Source of the DNA: Candidatus Poribacteria bacterium
GTDB lineage: Bacteria > Poribacteria > WGA-4E > WGA-3G
Length of the DNA stretch: 64,000 nt
Reading direction: 5' to 3'
NCBI GenBank assembly: GCA_028820635.1
Contig: JAPPIG010000108.1
Location: forward strand, 49,733 to 113,732
Shown: positions 1-8,899 of the stretch, one piece after another
Layout: each line of letters starts with the position of its first letter
Numbering within the stretch: the stretch's first letter is position 1
Made by a program: the position numbers and the translations under genes
Notes under the pieces: model-generated
Database searches by the model: none
Seen by the model: the letters and a program-made list of their open reading frames with translations, nothing else
What the model was told of the DNA's origin: nothing

Positions 1-47
1 CTGTAATGTTCTGTTTATATTCAATATGTGTGACTAAGATAAACCGA

Positions 48-2960
48 CTAAAACGCTTGTCCCAAACCAAATTGGTATTTAAATCCCGGTTTAATGCTTG
101 CGAGGTCTGTATGGCGTGCGGCAGCAAAATCAATCGAAAATAGACCGAGTTTTAGTCTAAGTCCAACGCCTACCGATCCTTTTATATCTTCAAGACGGAT
201 GCGGCTACCATCGCGTCGGAGTGCTTGGAAAGGGTTATCGGAGTCGTATTGCCAATCTGCCCATGTGCCGCCGAAGTCAGCAAAGAGGACGCCGCCAATA
301 CCACCGATTGCCCATCGAATTGGCCATCCGAAATAGAGGGCATCTATGAACGGAATGCGGAGTTCAACGCTGAACAGTCCGATCCGAGAACCGACGAAAT
401 CTTCGTAATTATAGCCGCGCAGTGTATCAATTCCACCGAGGTAAAAGAGAGATTTGTCATTGCCGAAACTGCCACCGAGCAGCAGTCGGGTGGCAATAGT
501 GGAGCGTCTTCCTAAACCGAAATAATTTCGGAAATCAAAAACCGCATTTGTGAGAGCCAACCGACTGCCAATGGCTGGAAATGAACGTTCTATTTCAAAT
601 CGGTAACGCGTGCCTCTATAGGGTGCCCATTCTCTCCACATTGTATTATCACTAACAAAAGCAATGGAACCGAGTGAAAGAAGTCCGCGTTCATAATAGT
701 TAAAAGGTTCACTTGTCTGGAAATTATAGGAGAACGGCGTTGTATACATTGAATACTGAAAGTCTAATCGATTATACCGGTCAAACGGATAACTCAGGTA
801 GCCGCCGAGTCCTGTAACACGTTGTAAAATTCCGCGCTGATTTCGTATTGAACCGAGAAGATGATATTGATGGTAGTTATAAATCACCGCGCCAACATCG
901 GCACGGTGGGTCAAAAATCCATACTGTGCGATAAAATCAGGGAAAAGATACCCACCGGACTGATTGATCACACTCATTTCAACGCGATGATTTCCTAACA
1001 TGTCGCTTGCACTCATTTGAACTTGGCTGCGGAATAGTCCGTCAGCACCGTAAGTAAATTGCGGGAAAATGGCGTCAAAACGAAAAGAAGACCTTGTGCT
1101 GTACTTCCGTTTGGCAATCCTATAGTTTGGCTCAGAGGTGTCGGAATCTAAAACGAATGGAGTTGGCTGTGTCTCTAAAGGAGGTGTTTCAATTTTCTCG
1201 TCAAGTATGTTTGTTGATTCCATAACACAAACATCATATTTCCCATTTTGATAAGCACTAAACAGAAACCGCTTTTCATTAGGCGAAAAACTTGGATTGA
1301 AACAACCTGTCATGAAGTTTGTGAGACGTGTCACCTGCATGTCAGCGAGATGGAGTTTATATGCATCAAATACGCCGGTCCGATCAGCACAGAATAAAAC
1401 AGATTCGCCATCAGGCATCCACACCGGACTAATAGCGTTTGAAGATTGTTCTGTGAGTATCTGTTTTGTTTGCTGATCAATATCAACTAAGACGAGTCTA
1501 TTTTTTCCTTCTCGTTCTGAAGCGTAAACAATTGTGTTTTTTGTTGGATGCCAAGATGGATGGGTATCGTTAAAGGGGTCTCTGGTTAATCGACTGATTG
1601 TTTCTGTTTCAAGTTCTATAATGTAGAGGTCTGTTTGCCCTTCCTTTAAGGCGGAAAAAACGATGCGTTTACCGGTACTATCATAATTAGGTGAAGTGGC
1701 ATTATCAAAATCAAGTTTGACGTAGTGTGTCAGTTTGTGTGTAAGGATATTGACTTCTAATAGGTAATTATTATCGTGGTGTTTGCCGATAAAAACTATA
1801 TGGTCTCCATCTGGTGCCCAGGCAAGGCTTTGATCAAAACCGCTGGAATCGGTTCGGATTTCCTCATATTTTTCACGAAAATAACGTTTGGTAATGCGGT
1901 CTAATTTTTGTCCAGTTTTTGCGGACATGAGGACAATTTCTAAAAACCCTTCATTGCCGGTAATATAGGCGATAATATCACCACTGGGGGACCATACGGG
2001 TTTGATGTTGTGTGAAAACTTGGATTCTTCGGTAAGTTTTTTTGCTACGATGTCGGGCAATTCTCTATCTTCTATTAGCGGCCAATAACGTTTCCGAACC
2101 ATCTGCTGATATCCTGTATTGAACTCTTTGAGGCTGACTCCCAAGACATTTTTAAAAACTAAGTCTAAATTTTTTCTTTTACTCTGTCTTAAGCCTTGCA
2201 TAATCTCAGCGATTTTTTCTCGTCCATAAGTCTGTACGAGATAACCAACAGCTAACTGCCCCATCTTATACCCGACATAAGGTGAACTAAGGCGATTGAA
2301 ATTCTGTAACTCTGTTAAAGGCACAATATTATTATTCATACTGGCATCTCTCAGCACCATTTCGCCGATTGCATCGTTATCCTCAGCAAAATAATCCGCC
2401 ATTCCTTCCATGAACCAGATAGGCGGGGAGTAGAGGAATTCTCCGCTGTAGATGCTTGCGTGGGGTTTTTGATAGATAATATCGTATTGAAAGATATGAA
2501 TGAGTTCATGAAAAATAACTTCACGAAAAGCTTCAAGTGAACCTGTAAAAGGTATGACAATGCGGTGTTTAAAGAGTTCTGCGAAGCCTCCGATGCCTTC
2601 ATGTAGTTCCTGAAGTATGACGTTAGTTTCTTGAAAATCCTTATGTGATTTATAAAGGATTAGCGGCGTTCTTCCTTCAAGTTCGTGTTCAAAGTCTTCA
2701 CTATGTTTTTCATAAGCATCTTCTGCGATGGCAGCCATTATCGGTACAAGTTTTGCTTCGCTTGGATAGTAGTGGATATCAAAATGTTCTGTCCGATGGA
2801 TATGCCAATCAAAACGTTTAGCAGTAATTTTGTTTTTTCCAAAACCTTGTGCCAAAACACTTGATGAAATGAGCATTGTTAGACCTAAACAGAGGAAAAA
2901 AACCGGGACTTTGATATTAGCGATAGTGTTTTTTGAGATGGTATTTTTCAGAGTATTCAT
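48..2960 (-). CDS. Metallopeptidase-like / TolB-propeller / outer-membrane beta-barrel fusion protein
   Basis: This 970-residue protein has a signal peptide that ends near VLA|QG (residues 35-38). It carries an HExxH motif (HELIH, residues 151-155) and a downstream acidic residue, E185 in EGMADYF, which is the gluzincin arrangement of peptidase MA-like domains. Residues of roughly 300-620 hold repeated blades of the PD40/TolB kind (WSPSGDIIAY, WAPDGDHIVF, WMPDGESVLF). The last 330 residues are rich in aromatic beta-strands and end in phenylalanine, as in BamA/D15-type barrels. The inferred role is an outer-membrane-anchored protein with an N-terminal protease-like domain on one face; the substrate is unknown. 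A purine-rich AAAGGAAAA precedes the ATG. It sits alone, with the next gene 114 bp upstream on the same strand. Confidence 0.8.
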   Translation of the reverse strand: MNTLKNTISKNTIANIKVPVFFLCLGLTMLISSSVLAQGFGKNKITAKRFDWHIHRTEHFDIHYYPSEAKLVPIMAAIAEDAYEKHSEDFEHELEGRTPLILYKSHKDFQETNVILQELHEGIGGFAELFKHRIVIPFTGSLEAFREVIFHELIHIFQYDIIYQKPHASIYSGEFLYSPPIWFMEGMADYFAEDNDAIGEMVLRDASMNNNIVPLTELQNFNRLSSPYVGYKMGQLAVGYLVQTYGREKIAEIMQGLRQSKRKNLDLVFKNVLGVSLKEFNTGYQQMVRKRYWPLIEDRELPDIVAKKLTEESKFSHNIKPVWSPSGDIIAYITGNEGFLEIVLMSAKTGQKLDRITKRYFREKYEEIRTDSSGFDQSLAWAPDGDHIVFIGKHHDNNYLLEVNILTHKLTHYVKLDFDNATSPNYDSTGKRIVFSALKEGQTDLYIIELETETISRLTRDPFNDTHPSWHPTKNTIVYASEREGKNRLVLVDIDQQTKQILTEQSSNAISPVWMPDGESVLFCADRTGVFDAYKLHLADMQVTRLTNFMTGCFNPSFSPNEKRFLFSAYQNGKYDVCVMESTNILDEKIETPPLETQPTPFVLDSDTSEPNYRIAKRKYSTRSSFRFDAIFPQFTYGADGLFRSQVQMSASDMLGNHRVEMSVINQSGGYLFPDFIAQYGFLTHRADVGAVIYNYHQYHLLGSIRNQRGILQRVTGLGGYLSYPFDRYNRLDFQYSMYTTPFSYNFQTSEPFNYYERGLLSLGSIAFVSDNTMWREWAPYRGTRYRFEIERSFPAIGSRLALTNAVFDFRNYFGLGRRSTIATRLLLGGSFGNDKSLFYLGGIDTLRGYNYEDFVGSRIGLFSVELRIPFIDALYFGWPIRWAIGGIGGVLFADFGGTWADWQYDSDNPFQALRRDGSRIRLEDIKGSVGVGLRLKLGLFSIDFAAARHTDLASIKPGFKYQFGLGQAF

Positions 2961-3074
2961 CGGTTTTCCTTTTGTGTGGTTATTTTCATCGCGAATTTTG
3001 GATTTGTGATTAGGATTTTAGCACGGTGTCAATGTAAATATTTAGAATTCAATCCTTATGGAAAGGTATTTACT

Positions 3075-3851
3075 TTATTTTATTAGGAATCTGTCCTCTT
3101 GTTCATAGTGTGGTGATATATCGCGTGTGAATTGAGAGACAGCCCGTTTGCTAAGCTCCCTCATGGTCATTTCTTGTGGTGCCATCTGCGAAAAGACGAA
3201 CGAACCTAAACTATGCGCCACTGCAGTCTGTTGTTGATATGCTTCATCCCAGATAACTTTTTCGGTATCAACATCTATTATCATCACACGAAGTATGAGT
3301 ATATATCTCTTCTGCATATAGTCCTGATAGTCCATGACATAACGTTGTTGACGAACTGAGTATCGTTCACCGTAGTAGCGTCTTGGTCGGGTATCTGTAT
3401 GAAATCGGTAGCTGCCAACGATGATACCTTTGACTTCAAAGTACCGACCTAATTCACCCAAGCGTTCGGTGTCTGAAAGCAATTCTTCTTCTACAACTTC
3501 TCCAGTCATTATTCGTGCGGTTTCTTGTTTGTCTACGACCTCAAAATGTTTTTGTCGTGCTAAACCACTTCTTAGGATTTGCGCAATCTCGGTTCCTATT
3601 TCAACAGGCAATTCACCCATCTTGGTAGATACTTTTTCACTGACAAAAGGCAGCACGGCAAAGTTTGAATAGGTATTAATGTCAATTTCAGATTGCACCT
3701 TAATAGGAATAGGCACGCGCGCCACCTTGCTACCACAAGCACAGAAGGTTAGGAGTCCTATAACCAACATACAAGTTATGCTATATTGCTTTAACGGTTG
3801 CATCCATTGCATATAGGAGGGCAAAATGAGAGGTATTATTTTTTTCTGCAT
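3075..3851 (-). CDS. CsgG/LpoB-like lipoprotein
   Basis: This protein of up to 258 residues has a hydrophobic leader and a lipobox (LLTFCACG), so it is probably a lipid-anchored periplasmic protein. The body resembles the CsgG/LpoB/TolB-N fold: a segment on the pattern 'FAVLPF', a helix 'IAQILRSGL', the strand 'FEVVDKQE', then 'VKGIIVGSYRF' and a late 'VDVDTEKVIWDEAYQ' style strand. CsgG-family proteins build outer-membrane export pores or regulate envelope machines; which applies here cannot be told. The start is uncertain because internal Met codons at residues 14, 17 and 28 could also precede the leader, and no strong Shine-Dalgarno separates them. It lies just downstream of the TPR lipoprotein gene and is probably co-transcribed with it. 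Confidence 0.7.
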   Translation of the reverse strand: MQKKIIPLILPSYMQWMQPLKQYSITCMLVIGLLTFCACGSKVARVPIPIKVQSEIDINTYSNFAVLPFVSEKVSTKMGELPVEIGTEIAQILRSGLARQKHFEVVDKQETARIMTGEVVEEELLSDTERLGELGRYFEVKGIIVGSYRFHTDTRPRRYYGERYSVRQQRYVMDYQDYMQKRYILILRVMIIDVDTEKVIWDEAYQQQTAVAHSLGSFVFSQMAPQEMTMRELSKRAVSQFTRDISPHYEQEDRFLIK

Positions 3852-3867
3852 CAGGAGAGTTCCAAGG

Positions 3868-4266
3868 TTATTTTTCTACGTGTTCTTCGGAAGATTCAGG
3901 TGGCGTTTCTTCGTTGTCGGTTCCGCTTCGGCGAATATGTAAGCGGCATCTTCGGTAATTGATGCGGTAATATTTACTTTCGGGATCAAGTTCGGTTGCG
4001 CGTTGATATGCGGACACTGCCTCAGCAATTTTGCCTAAAGCCTCATAGCCGACTCCAAGGTTGTTATGCGTAGCAGCGTTATCTGGGTCAATGGATACAG
4101 CCTGTTTCCAACGAAAAATTGCCTCATTCCAAAGACCTGCTTGCGCTGCTTTTATGGCAAACTGATTATACGCTTCTACACTTGTCGTGTCGTGAGATGC
4201 ACATCCGATCAAGGTTAGGACTATGAAAACAGAGGCTATTTGGATTTTGGTATATGTTTGTTGCAT
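3868..4266 (-). CDS. TPR-repeat lipoprotein
   Basis: This short lipoprotein has a leader ending in a lipobox (LTLIGC) and two to three tetratricopeptide repeats (AGLWNEAIFRWKQAVSIDP, then the NLGVGYEALGKIAEAVSAY region). TPRs mediate protein-protein contacts, so it may be a scaffold at the inner or outer membrane. I chose the second ATG as the start because AAGGA lies about 10 bases upstream of it; a start 21 bases further upstream (at 4287) gives the longer form and has no visible ribosome site. The C-terminus is Glu-rich. The gene ends 16 bp before the CsgG-like lipoprotein, which suggests a two-gene operon. Confidence 0.72.
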   Translation of the reverse strand: MQQTYTKIQIASVFIVLTLIGCASHDTTSVEAYNQFAIKAAQAGLWNEAIFRWKQAVSIDPDNAATHNNLGVGYEALGKIAEAVSAYQRATELDPESKYYRINYRRCRLHIRRSGTDNEETPPESSEEHVEK

Positions 4267-4384
4267 TTTGTTATCATCCTTGTTCATTTTATTTTACAAC
4301 GAATCCGTTTATGATGTCAAGGAAATATCAATACGGGGTGTGTAAAGTTTTTGTCACTTGTTAGTTCACGGATTATGCGGATTC

Positions 4385-4428
4385 TGTAGGAGCGACCTCC
4401 TGGTCGCGACCGGGAGGTCGCTCCTACA
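4385..4428. repeat. PAL-A pair, inverted
   Basis: This is a perfect inverted repeat with 16-bp arms (TGTAGGAGCGACCTCC and its complement) around a palindromic centre GGTCGCGACC. It is two head-to-head copies of the dispersed PAL-A unit. It lies in the 324-bp spacer 4288-4611, which otherwise holds a PAL-B palindrome and the promoter of the next gene. Confidence 0.85.
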
Positions 4429-4450
4429 AAAGAAATCGGGGTTACAAAGC

Positions 4451-4477
4451 CGCAGCATGCCAAAAGCGCATGCTGCG
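4451..4477. repeat. PAL-B palindrome
   Basis: A 27-base hairpin with arms CGCAGCATGC and GCATGCTGCG and loop CAAAAGC-like. The exact reverse complement occurs at 6935-6961, and a stem-compensated relative at 49864-49890. It is followed by TTGATT, the conserved flank of this repeat. Confidence 0.8.
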
Positions 4478-4546
4478 TTGATTCACTCCGACAAAAATGT
4501 TTTGTGGCAATTCAATGCCTCTGGAATACGTAGGGCATGATTTCTG

Positions 4547-4575
4547 TTGGCATAAAACTGAGAATCTGCTATGCT
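4547..4575 (+). promoter_or_regulatory. Sigma-70-type promoter for the Gfo/Idh gene
   Basis: TTGGCA and TATGCT are separated by 17 bp. The predicted start of transcription falls near 4582, leaving a leader of about 30 bases that contains the AAAGGAG ribosome site of the following gene. Identified by consensus only. Confidence 0.5.
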
Positions 4576-4611
4576 TACAAAATGGAATTAGTGATTAAAA
4601 GGAGAATTTGA

Positions 4612-5724
4612 ATGTCTAACACAACCCCAGTGCGTACAGTAATCGTTGGATGTGGTATGATTGCGGCAGGCGGCTATCAGCCACGATGCCAAGCGTACCC
4701 TAATCAAATTGAATTGGTCGGTTTTTATGACCAAGACGAAGCGCGCGCATCAGCACTCGCAGAGAGGAATGGTGGAACAGTCTATCCATCACTTGAAGCC
4801 GTTTTGAATGACCCAAATGTGGAAGCGATTGTTAATTTGACTCTCCATATTTCACACTATCCTGTGTCTTTAGCAGGATTGAAAGCTGGTAAGCATGTCT
4901 ATTCTGAGAAACCGATTTCTATCAGAACCGATGAAGCGAACGAACTTGTAGAAACAGCAGAAACTAACGGCTTAAAACTGGCATGTGCACCATCTGCAAT
5001 ACTCGGTTATGTGCAACAAAATGTCTGGAAACGAATTCGCGATGGAGAGATCGGTGATGTAATTTCGGCACTTGGCAACTTCGGTGGTCCATTAGAACAT
5101 TGGCATCCAAGTGCAGATGCGTTTTTGATGCATGCGGGTCCCTTCCGAGATGTTGCACCTTATCCTTTAACTGCGATGACAACAATGATTGGTCCAGTCA
5201 AAACAGTGCATGGGTTTGCGAGAGTCGCTGTGCCTAAGCGGGTATTGACCCAAGGACCGCGTGAAGGCACTGAGTTTGAAGTGACTGAAAAAGATCACGG
5301 GTTTGCTGTGCTTGAGTTTGAAGTGCCTCAGGCGGATGGATCACAAGGTTTTATTTATCACAGTTTTACCGTAACCTCACAAATTCCGCCTTACGAAATA
5401 CATGGTACAAAAGGTGGCTTCTCCATTCAGGCTCATGATGATGGTCGAGGCATTAAGAAATTCACGCCACAATCAGGGTGGCAAGATGAACCATCTCCAC
5501 CGAAGGCATTTACAGGTTTAGATTGGGGAAAAGGCGTAGCGGACTTTGCCGATGCAATCAGAAATGACCGCATTCCAAGATGTAACGGTGCGCAAGCGCG
5601 GCATGTGTTAGAGGTTTGTGAACGGGTGATTGAGTCGTCAGATTTAGGAAAACCTGTTGATGTATCAAGTCGCTTTCCAGCACCACAAGCAGTCGGTGAG
5701 GTCGCACCTTGGGAAGCGGACTAA
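4612..5724 (+). CDS. Gfo/Idh/MocA-family oxidoreductase
   Basis: This 370-residue NAD(P)-dependent dehydrogenase has an N-terminal Rossmann fold starting VIVGCGMIAAGG (residues 10-21) and the family EKP motif at residues 99-101 (SEKPIS), whose lysine helps bind cofactor and substrate. The C-terminal half is the alpha/beta dimer domain. Family members oxidise or isomerise sugars, inositols and amino sugars; the substrate here is not evident. The start is supported by AAAGGAG eight bases upstream. It points away from the TPR/CsgG-like pair and is separated from the next gene by palindromic repeats. A second, divergent member of the family lies at 59693-60793. Confidence 0.9.
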   Translation: MSNTTPVRTVIVGCGMIAAGGYQPRCQAYPNQIELVGFYDQDEARASALAERNGGTVYPSLEAVLNDPNVEAIVNLTLHISHYPVSLAGLKAGKHVYSEKPISIRTDEANELVETAETNGLKLACAPSAILGYVQQNVWKRIRDGEIGDVISALGNFGGPLEHWHPSADAFLMHAGPFRDVAPYPLTAMTTMIGPVKTVHGFARVAVPKRVLTQGPREGTEFEVTEKDHGFAVLEFEVPQADGSQGFIYHSFTVTSQIPPYEIHGTKGGFSIQAHDDGRGIKKFTPQSGWQDEPSPPKAFTGLDWGKGVADFADAIRNDRIPRCNGAQARHVLEVCERVIESSDLGKPVDVSSRFPAPQAVGEVAPWEAD

Positions 5725-5767
5725 TACCAATTAACCTACTGAGTGCTTTGTCAACATATTATTGTAA

Positions 5768-5873
5768 GTCGCGATTCGGAGATCGCTCCTACTGATGGAC
5801 TGCTTATTGTAGGAGGGAACTTCGATTCCCGACTACCAATGTTTTTCGTCGCGATTCGGAAATCGCTCCTACA
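5768..5873. repeat. PAL-A cluster (three units)
   Basis: Three PAL-A units lie in the 233-bp spacer 5725-5957: one at 5768-5792 (complement orientation, GCGATTCGGAGATCGC stem), one at 5808-5834 with a GGGAACTTCGATTCCC stem, and one at 5848-5873 (complement orientation). All keep the TGTAGGAG head although their stems differ. Confidence 0.8.
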
Positions 5874-5957
5874 GAATATATGTAAACTTATTTACATAAT
5901 TTACTATATAAGGCATGTAGAAAATAGTGTGCCGCTATCCACCTGCTTGTGTAGTAA

Positions 5958-6794
5958 TCACGCTTCGCCTTTGATATTGAGGGCGTTACGTAACATCTCC
6001 ACGCTTTGCGGTACGCCGCTGTGTGCATCCTCTTTCCCTTCGAATTCGATAGAGACATATCCCTGAAACCCTACACTCCGTAGGATTTCCCCGATTTTAG
6101 CATAATCGAGATCAAGGGTGTACCATTCCCCGCCACCGTAATAGGTTTTCGCATGGACGAGCACGGCTTCTGGGGCGATTTGTGCGAGTTTATCATAAGG
6201 GTCGGAGAGAAAATTTCCACAATCCATGGTAACCTTCAACCATTCTGAATCAATCGCTGAAACGATGCGATTGACTCCTTCTGCTGTACAGGTAAGTCCC
6301 CAATGATTTTCCAATCCGAGAAGTACCCCGTATTTCTCAGCATCAGGAAGGCACTTTTCAATTGAAGCGATCACCCAGTCAAATGCTTCGTCTTCGGTAT
6401 GGTCTGGAAGCGTAGGTTCTTGTCCTTCAGTTTTCATTAATTCATCAAAAGATTTGATGGTTCCCCATCGTCCAGAGTTGAGTCGAATTGCGGGGATACC
6501 GAGTTCATGTGCTAACCGTATGCAGTGTATGGTATGGTTGATGTTTTTTTGCCGCGTGTTTGTATCTGGAGAAACGAAGCCTTGATGGATAGAAAGCGCA
6601 TATAAATCAAGTCCATGAATAAAGGCAAGTCTTTTTAATTTTTGGAGATAGGGTGTAGCTTCGGATGCCATCTGTTGATGTAAGATTTCAATGCCATCAA
6701 GTTCAAGTTGTGCGGCTTCTTCAATGACATGTTCAATTGGTGTTTTTTCAGATGTGAAATGCCAATATGAATAAGTGGATACGCCAAGTTTCAA
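5958..6794 (-). CDS. Sugar phosphate isomerase/epimerase-like TIM-barrel protein
   Basis: This 278-residue protein belongs to the xylose isomerase-like TIM-barrel (AP endonuclease 2) superfamily. Family hallmarks are the N-terminal LGVSTYSYWHF strand, ELDGIEIL at strand 2, GLENHWG (metal-binding Glu) near mid-protein, VTMDCGN, LVHAKTYY (His ligand) and FQGYVSIEFEG with the C-terminal metal-binding Glu. Such proteins epimerise or isomerise sugars using a divalent metal and are usually cytoplasmic. The substrate is not predictable. It converges on the Gfo/Idh gene across a repeat-filled spacer; the two could serve one sugar pathway, but the sequence does not show this. Confidence 0.85.
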   Translation of the reverse strand: MKLGVSTYSYWHFTSEKTPIEHVIEEAAQLELDGIEILHQQMASEATPYLQKLKRLAFIHGLDLYALSIHQGFVSPDTNTRQKNINHTIHCIRLAHELGIPAIRLNSGRWGTIKSFDELMKTEGQEPTLPDHTEDEAFDWVIASIEKCLPDAEKYGVLLGLENHWGLTCTAEGVNRIVSAIDSEWLKVTMDCGNFLSDPYDKLAQIAPEAVLVHAKTYYGGGEWYTLDLDYAKIGEILRSVGFQGYVSIEFEGKEDAHSGVPQSVEMLRNALNIKGEA

Positions 6795-6865
6795 TTTATC
6801 ACCTCTAAATATTTTTTCGTTCTATAAGAACATAATTTTGGTAACTTGAGTTCAACAAACATCAA

Positions 6866-7107
6866 AGTTATTTAGTTTTAAGAATTATCGGTTAATAGAT
6901 TTTACTGAGAGTATATATTGTAGGTCCAAATCAACGCAGCATGCGCTTTTGGCATGCTGCGGGTAGAGCGCAGCGAAACCCGACAGGATCGCACTGTCAC
7001 ACTAAGATTGTCGGGTGTCGCTGCGCTCTACCCGACCTACAATGCGATTAAAAGCTATTAACGAATGTAATAAAACACGCAGAAAAACCGAAAACTGAAT
7101 AACCCTG
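6866..7107. mobile_element. MITE-like element with terminal inverted repeats
   Basis: The 614-bp spacer 6795-7408 contains a roughly 240-bp element. Its left end reads AGTTATTTAGTTTTAAGAAT and its right end CCGAAAACTGAATAACCCTG, which are inverted copies. The core carries a PAL-B palindrome (6935-6961) and a large inverted repeat (GGGTAGAGCGCAGCG... / ...CGCTGCGCTCTACCC, about 6960-7041). A relative with homologous ends and a different core lies at 41549-41797. No transposase is encoded, so movement would depend on a protein elsewhere. Confidence 0.5.
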
Positions 7108-7228
7108 TACAAACATATATTTTACTTACACATACGCTGATTTTTTCAGAGTCAAATTTCAGAACAGGTGCGGAAACTGCGTATAAATCCAGTGCTAATA
7201 AGGGTTTTCAGCGTTTTTGAAAAGCCGC

Positions 7229-7251
7229 AATTTCAGAGTAACTCTGAAATT
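7229..7251. repeat. Perfect hairpin
   Basis: The arms AATTTCAGAGT and ACTCTGAAATT flank a single A. It lies downstream of the DUF4159 gene on the minus strand. The role is unknown. Confidence 0.5.
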
Positions 7252-7322
7252 TTCATATATTCCTACAATAACTGACCTTCAAGAATGCTAAATTCTTATA
7301 TTGAACTCGCATTATTAACAAA

Positions 7323-7366
7323 GAATCTCCCGACGACAACTTGAAAAGTTTTTCATCGGGAGATTC
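7323..7366 (-). terminator. Candidate transcription terminator hairpin
   Basis: The 11-bp inverted arms GAATCTCCCGA and TCGGGAGATTC lie 43-86 bases past the stop codon of the DUF4159 gene. The T-tract after the hairpin on the minus strand is weak, so termination is plausible but not certain. Confidence 0.45.
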
Positions 7367-7408
7367 TAATAGCAAGAGGTAGCAATTGAATAATTCTAAA
7401 ATAGTTTG

Positions 7409-8899
7409 TTATTCAGTTGCTCCAATTTTTGCTGCTTCAGGTGCACGTGTTGGAAGTTCTTTCTTCGCTAAAGTGTCTTCAGGCACATAACCTTTGTAAT
7501 CGGAAATATTGCCATGTGTTAATGCGTATACAACAACGTTCGTCATAAAACGATAGACACCAGGCGAATAGTGTACACTCCGTGTTGGAAGACTAACAGC
7601 TTCCATTGCGCACATATAATCACGTCTCACGACAATAACAGACAATTTTTCATCAACAGAGAAGCCTTCCAGATAATTCCGTTTTGGAGGACGTGTGCCC
7701 CACCAGAAAATGTCAAATCCGACAGGTGGTCCACCCATCTCATAGAAATTGTCGTAAATCTCGTGAGTGTTTTCAATCCGTTCAATTTGGTATTCAGGCA
7801 TGATATTACGCATTTGTCCCAGAAACAAACGGACCATTGCTTGTGCAGGGGCGTTTACACCGCAGTCGTCAAAGACGAGGAATCCGCCTCTTTCAACGAG
7901 GTATTTACGTAGTCCAGCAGACTCAGCCTCATTGAACCGACTATCCATTTTACCACCACCATACTGTTTGCCGAGCAGGTTACGCGACCGTGTCATTTGC
8001 GGATCGTGTCCTGTCATAAAAGCGAGTGGTGTTTTAAATAGATTTGAATCTGTCAGCTTTAATGATCCTCCTTCAACGTTCATGTCCGTTTTGATTTTGG
8101 TTTTCTCGTTGAGCCATTTGGTGAGAGCATTCAGCGAAGAGGAATCAGCCCACCAGTCAGAAAGGGTGTGGCGGATTCGTGTAAACCGGAGGACTCCACG
8201 AATATCACGACCTTTACCGATAACGCGTCCGCCCGGTTCACCTTTGGGCAATGGCGGAACTTCAACATTACCGAGGGTGATACTTTCAGCGACATCACCA
8301 AGTGCGTCGCGAACGACACCGACGTTTTCAACCATCGCTAAACCTGGTGGACGTTGAAATGTTACTTTCACCTGAACTGGACTTCCTGCGACACCGCGTG
8401 CAATGTTAGTAGGACCTGCGGAAGGTGCGCTTGCTGCGGGACCAGCAAAAGCTAAAGCACTCGGTGCATCTGATACAGGCAGATCAGTGTGAGTAACCAC
8501 CTCTGGGACTGGAGCATCTGGTCGAACTACTTTTGGTACATTTGGATTAATCGGGGCATCTATCTTGACGGCTTGGTTAGAAAATTCCAATACCGTTTGT
8601 TGGATATTTTGAGTTGTCTTCGGCGCGAAAGCGGTTGTTAAACGGGGTTGAACTTGAACCTGTTCAACGACAACCGTATTTTCTACCGGGACAATCGGTT
8701 TCATAATCTGTTTGACAATAGGTTTCCGTACCTTCGGCTTCGGTGGATCCGGTGGATCAAACGTTTCTATTCCAACTAAGTCTTTAAATGTTTGTGTTTG
8801 CGTGACAAAATAGAGTCCCGCTATAGCAACTAAAACTAAGTGGAGCAGAATCGAAGTCATTAAGGCACCCGATGTTCTTTTAGCGCTCATTATTTTCAC
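7409..8899 (-). CDS. DUF4159-domain protein with TonB-like N-terminus
   Basis: This 496-residue protein begins with a short cytoplasmic segment, one transmembrane helix (about residues 14-33, SILLHLVLVAIAGLYFV) and a proline/lysine-rich spacer (DPPDPPKPKVRKP), the layout of TonB-like energy transducers. A low-complexity Ala/Pro/Val-rich linker follows. The C-terminal ~230 residues match the DUF4159 pattern: FTRIRHTLSDWW, then LTDSNLFKTPLAFMTGHD, LRKYLVERGGFLVFDDCG and WWGTRPP. DUF4159 resembles the glutamine-amidotransferase-like fold and often appears with MoxR/DUF58 systems, but none is adjacent here. The function is unknown; it is probably envelope-anchored with a periplasmic C-terminus. 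Confidence 0.78.
   Translation of the reverse strand: MKIMSAKRTSGALMTSILLHLVLVAIAGLYFVTQTQTFKDLVGIETFDPPDPPKPKVRKPIVKQIMKPIVPVENTVVVEQVQVQPRLTTAFAPKTTQNIQQTVLEFSNQAVKIDAPINPNVPKVVRPDAPVPEVVTHTDLPVSDAPSALAFAGPAASAPSAGPTNIARGVAGSPVQVKVTFQRPPGLAMVENVGVVRDALGDVAESITLGNVEVPPLPKGEPGGRVIGKGRDIRGVLRFTRIRHTLSDWWADSSSLNALTKWLNEKTKIKTDMNVEGGSLKLTDSNLFKTPLAFMTGHDPQMTRSRNLLGKQYGGGKMDSRFNEAESAGLRKYLVERGGFLVFDDCGVNAPAQAMVRLFLGQMRNIMPEYQIERIENTHEIYDNFYEMGGPPVGFDIFWWGTRPPKRNYLEGFSVDEKLSVIVVRRDYMCAMEAVSLPTRSVHYSPGVYRFMTNVVVYALTHGNISDYKGYVPEDTLAKKELPTRAPEAAKIGATE

Noticed and set aside
4358..4540. 60-residue open frame in the repeat-rich spacer
   Set aside because: It translates through PAL-A and PAL-B palindromes, has no ribosome site and no recognisable protein.
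5743..6066. 107-residue plus-strand frame overlapping the sugar isomerase
   Set aside because: It covers PAL-A repeats and the antisense of a clear gene.
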